Positions 18,156-20,607 of a stretch of 20,607 nt of DNA are shown piece by piece. The DNA comes from Candidatus Tectimicrobiota bacterium (GTDB lineage Bacteria > JACPUC01). Position 1 is the stretch's first letter. Each line of letters starts with the position of its first letter. The stretch spans positions 1-20,607 of the forward strand of contig JACPUC010000024.1 in the NCBI GenBank assembly GCA_016192455.1, written 5' to 3'. A program made the position numbers and the translations under genes. The notes beneath the pieces were generated by a model. It was given only the letters and a program-made list of their open reading frames with translations, made no database searches and was not told the DNA's origin.

Positions 18156-20141
18156 CTACGGCAGCAGGTGCCGGGCCACGATCTCCGCCACGTCGAGCGG
18201 CGCGATCTGCTCCTGGGCGCGCTTTGCGGCCACCGCCTCCTCGAACATCTGTATGCAGAAGGGGCAGGCGGCGGCCAGGGTCGGCGCCTTGGTGTCGAGG
18301 GCCTCCTCGAGGCGGGTGACGTTGATCTTTTGGCCGACCTGCTCGTCCATCCAGGCGTGGCCGCCGCCGGCGCCGCAGCAGAGGGCGCCGCGCCGGCTGC
18401 GGCGCATCTCCACCACCTTTCCCGACAATGCCCTGAGGATGGCGCGGGGCTGCTCGTAGATGCCGTTGTACCGCCCCAGGTTGCAGGGGTCGTGGTAGGT
18501 CACGGGGCCGAGGGCGTCGCGGTCGAGGCGCAGCCGCCCTTCCTGTATGAACCGCTCGATGAGCTGCGTGTGGTGCAGCGCCTCGAAGCTGCCACCGAAC
18601 TCCGGCGCCTCGTTCTTCCAGGTGTTGAAGCAGTGCGGGCAGGCGGTGACGAGCTTCTTTACATTGTAGCCTTTCAGGGTCTCGATGTTCTGCCGCAGGA
18701 GCGTCTGGAAGGTATACTCGTTGCCCAGGCGGCGCGCCGGGTCGCCGGTGCAGACCTCCTCCTCGCCCAGGCAGGCGAAGCTCGTGCCGCTGGCCCGCAG
18801 CAGGCGCGCGAAGGCCTGGGTGATCTTCTGGTTGCGCTCCACCAGGGCGCCGGTGCAGCCGACCCAGAAGAGGTACTCCGGGCGGGCGCCCTCGGCCAGC
18901 AGCGGGATGTCCATCCCCTCCATCCAGCTCGTGCGGGTGAACTGCGTGCCGCGCCAGGGATGGGCGCGCGTCTCCAGGCACTGCAGCGTGGCCTCGACGG
19001 TCTCCGGCATGCGCCCCTCGACGAAGACGAGGTTGCGGCGCATCTCGGAGATCTTGCCGAGGTGCTCGATGAACACCGGGCACTGCTCCTCGCAGGCGCC
19101 GCAGACGCGGCACTCCCACAGCACCTCGTCCTGGATGACGCCGCCGACCATGCGCTCCTCCTGGCGCCGCGGCGAGTGCAGGTGCGCCTGCAGGTCCAGG
19201 ATGAGCTGCTTGGGGTTCAAGACCTTGCCGGTGACGGTGGCCGGGCAGTTGTCGGAGCAGCGGTCGCAGCGCGTGCAGGCATCGAGGTCGAGGAGCTGCT
19301 TCCAGGTGAAGTCCTCCACCCTGCCGGCGCCGAAGGTCTCGGCCGTCTCAATGTCGGGGATGCTGCGGAAGGCTCCCGGGGGCTTATAGCTGCGCAGGAA
19401 GACGTTGGCCGAGGAGATGAAGACGTGCATCATCTTCGACCAGCCGAAGTAGGCCAGCAGGGCCATGGAGAGGACCATGTGCCCCCACCAGGCCAGCGCG
19501 TGCAGGCGCGTCGCCGCCGCCGGCGACAGATTCAGCGCCAGCAGCGTCTTGGCCGTCACGTAGCCCAGGGGCGACCAGCGCGCCCAGTCCGGGTGCCGCG
19601 CCACTTCCGTGGCGGCGACGCGCGCTCCCTCGACGAGGAACCCCGTGGTCAGGACGACGAAGAAGAAGAGGAGCGACAGGCCGTCGTCGAGGAGGTTCGT
19701 CCACTCCTTCGCCTCGTTCGAGCGCAGCCCGTAGCGCCGCCAGGCGGCCATCAGCACGCCGAGGAGCGCCAGGCCGCCGAAGAGGTCGAGGATGAGCGAG
19801 TACCAGAGGTAGAACGTCCCTTTCAGGTAGTGGATGCCGCTCCACTCCTGCACGGCGATCATGCAGGTGCCGATGAAGAGGACGATGAAGCCCCAGAAGA
19901 TGCAGAGGTGCAGAACGCCGGCGTAGGCGTTGCGGATGACGCGCCGCTGCATGACGACGTAGACGAGGACGTCCCACAGGCGGCGCCCGAGGTGGTCAAG
20001 GCGGTCCTCCGCCGTGCCGAGCCGCCAGCGCCGCCAGCGCGGGTAGATCCCCGCCAGCAGCACCGCCAGCATCACCAGCGCGAAGAGGTAGACCAGCCCG
20101 CCGTAGCTGATGTTCCAATAGATCTCGCGGGTCGGGGTCAT
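18156..20141 (-). CDS. Membrane b-haem/Hdr-like Fe-S oxidoreductase, probable ETF:menaquinone oxidoreductase
   Basis: The 661-aa protein fuses a NarI/DsrM-like membrane part to an HdrD/DsrK-like part. Residues 10-250 have about six helices with candidate b-haem histidines (His78, His214, His221, His239). Two ferredoxin clusters follow, CTRCDRCSDNCP (289-300) and CRVCGACEEQCP (344-355). Two CCG-type domains come next: VGCTG 428 with CTGDPARRLGNE from 464 and CPHC 501, then CNLGRYNG 553, CCGAGGG 588 and CPFC 626. This architecture is that of EMO-type proteins that pass electrons from electron-transfer flavoprotein to menaquinone in beta-oxidation. No etfAB is adjacent, so the partner may be elsewhere or the role may differ (lactate or sulphur metabolism). 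AAGGA lies 8 nt before the ATG. Confidence 0.87.
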   Translation of the reverse strand: MTPTREIYWNISYGGLVYLFALVMLAVLLAGIYPRWRRWRLGTAEDRLDHLGRRLWDVLVYVVMQRRVIRNAYAGVLHLCIFWGFIVLFIGTCMIAVQEWSGIHYLKGTFYLWYSLILDLFGGLALLGVLMAAWRRYGLRSNEAKEWTNLLDDGLSLLFFFVVLTTGFLVEGARVAATEVARHPDWARWSPLGYVTAKTLLALNLSPAAATRLHALAWWGHMVLSMALLAYFGWSKMMHVFISSANVFLRSYKPPGAFRSIPDIETAETFGAGRVEDFTWKQLLDLDACTRCDRCSDNCPATVTGKVLNPKQLILDLQAHLHSPRRQEERMVGGVIQDEVLWECRVCGACEEQCPVFIEHLGKISEMRRNLVFVEGRMPETVEATLQCLETRAHPWRGTQFTRTSWMEGMDIPLLAEGARPEYLFWVGCTGALVERNQKITQAFARLLRASGTSFACLGEEEVCTGDPARRLGNEYTFQTLLRQNIETLKGYNVKKLVTACPHCFNTWKNEAPEFGGSFEALHHTQLIERFIQEGRLRLDRDALGPVTYHDPCNLGRYNGIYEQPRAILRALSGKVVEMRRSRRGALCCGAGGGHAWMDEQVGQKINVTRLEEALDTKAPTLAAACPFCIQMFEEAVAAKRAQEQIAPLDVAEIVARHLLP

Positions 20142-20344
20142 CGAGGTCCTTCCCTGCGAGGGTCAGCGTCGCGTTTCATCGTCCAAGCATTCACTGCGGC
20201 CGTTGGGCCTTCTGTCTGCGCTCGTGGCGAGCCGGCCAGCGCTCAACTCGCAGGACGGGCGACCAGTCTGTGGAAAAAAGGACAGGACCGCCAGCCTCGT
20301 CAGCGCGTTACATCAACCGCCCGCGCCTCCATCTTCGAGGCGGG

Positions 20345-20464
20345 TTCCATCCCATCTACCGTAGGGGCGGTTCGCGAACCGCCCCTACCAGCGCCAGGCA
20401 AGGAACCACCGATGCACGCCGAGGCCAGCAGGAATCGGTGTGCATCGGTGTCCATCAGTGGTTC
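20345..20464. repeat. Composite intergenic repeat, copy 2
   Basis: It has the same layout and orientation as the copy at 15748: lead TTCCATCCCATCTACC, an identical 28-bp palindrome (20361-20388), a 14-nt spacer starting CAGCG, then a 62-nt imperfect hairpin from GAACCAC (20403) to GTGGTTC (20464). The hairpin interior differs from copy 1 while its ends and length are kept. The rest of the 20142-20513 gap shows no gene. Confidence 0.85.
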
Positions 20465-20478
20465 ATCCTAGTACTTAG

Positions 20479-20507
20479 TTGCGTTATTGCACTTTACGTG
20501 CTATGAT
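20479..20507 (+). promoter_or_regulatory. Possible transposase promoter
   Basis: TTGCGT (20479-20484) and TATGAT (20502-20507) are 17 nt apart. The -10 is good and the -35 weak. The start would be only a few nucleotides before the transposase ATG, so a leaderless or very short-leader transcript is implied. Confidence 0.4.
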
Positions 20508-20513
20508 GGGGGC

Positions 20514-20607
20514 ATGAACACCTCATCCGTCCCCATTACGTTGAGTCAGGAGGAGCGACAGACCCTGGAGCGCTGGCGCCGCACCCCGACGACCGAGCAG
20601 CGCCGGG
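20514..20607 (+). CDS. IS630-family transposase, N-terminal fragment (edge-truncated)
   Basis: Only 31 residues are visible: MNTSSVPITLSQEER, then QTLERWRRTPTTEQRR. The LSQEERQTLERW pattern followed by an Arg-rich stretch is the start of the helix-turn-helix domain of IS630-family transposases as I remember it. The catalytic DDE domain would be outside the window. GGGGG close to the ATG may serve for translation. The short length limits certainty. Confidence 0.6.
   Translation, partial: MNTSSVPITLSQEERQTLERWRRTPTTEQRR

Larger units (their letters stand above)
20469..20607 (+). mobile_element. Left end of an IS630-like insertion sequence, cut by the window edge
   Basis: The limit at 20469 is a guess: it is the TA dinucleotide right after the composite repeat, TA being the IS630 target. 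Base composition becomes AT-richer here, and the transposase start follows within 50 nt. The right end lies outside the window, so terminal repeats cannot be compared. Confidence 0.5.

Noticed and set aside
17694-20471. 925-aa plus-strand open frame across the ferredoxin and Hdr-like genes
   Set aside because: It is antisense to two genes with complete Fe-S motifs, is rich in Arg, Ala, Glu and His with no fold or ribosome site, and is explained by high GC.

Overview
The window is GC-rich bacterial DNA of about 20.6 kb. Nearly all recognisable genes lie on the minus strand. The gene content suggests an anaerobic or facultative respirer with periplasmic multihaem cytochromes: a Rieske/cytochrome b complex, a NapC-like multihaem membrane protein, an Hdr/DsrK-like membrane iron-sulphur protein and a probable selenoprotein. 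Desulfobacterota-like lineages and relatives fit this style, but no rRNA or marker gene is present, so taxonomy stays open.

Region 1 (1-9474, minus) is one tightly packed seven-gene respiratory operon. Its transcription order is: a large polytopic membrane protein of unknown function; a polytopic membrane protein ending in a NapC-like domain with eight haem motifs; a GltD-like FAD/NAD(P)/Fe-S oxidoreductase; a Rieske protein; a fused b6/subunit-IV type cytochrome b; a membrane-anchored tetrahaem cytochrome c; and a multihaem cytochrome cut by the window edge. Stops and starts overlap or nearly touch at most junctions. The simplest reading is a menaquinol-linked bc-type complex. It would join a cytoplasmic NAD(P)H or ferredoxin module to at least 18 c-type haems on the outer face.

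Region 2 (9475-12226) starts with a 445-bp divergent control region carrying an unusual 11-bp direct repeat. It is followed by a plus-strand conserved two-helix membrane protein, a secreted cysteine-containing protein, and a short gene of the CYCXC type. That last gene has an in-frame TGA where the family's CxxC cysteine is expected. Reading through adds 32 family-like residues, ends at TAG and lies just before a strong terminator, so it is a probable selenoprotein with its own promoter.

Region 3 (12227-15388) is a sugar-nucleotide and surface-polysaccharide block on the minus strand: GDP-mannose 4,6-dehydratase, an NDP-sugar epimerase/decarboxylase and a SAM methyltransferase.

Region 4 (15389-20607) contains a nitrilase-superfamily amidohydrolase, a 2[4Fe-4S] ferredoxin with clear promoter and terminator, and a 661-aa membrane b-haem/Hdr-like Fe-S protein resembling ETF:menaquinone oxidoreductases. 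Two same-orientation copies of a composite repeat of about 120 nt flank this block. The second copy abuts the start of an IS630-like transposase truncated by the right edge.

The electron-transfer genes fit together. The ETF-type protein could reduce menaquinone, the Rieske/b operon could oxidise it, and the ferredoxin could serve the soluble side. This linkage is inferred from content and proximity, not shown by the sequence.
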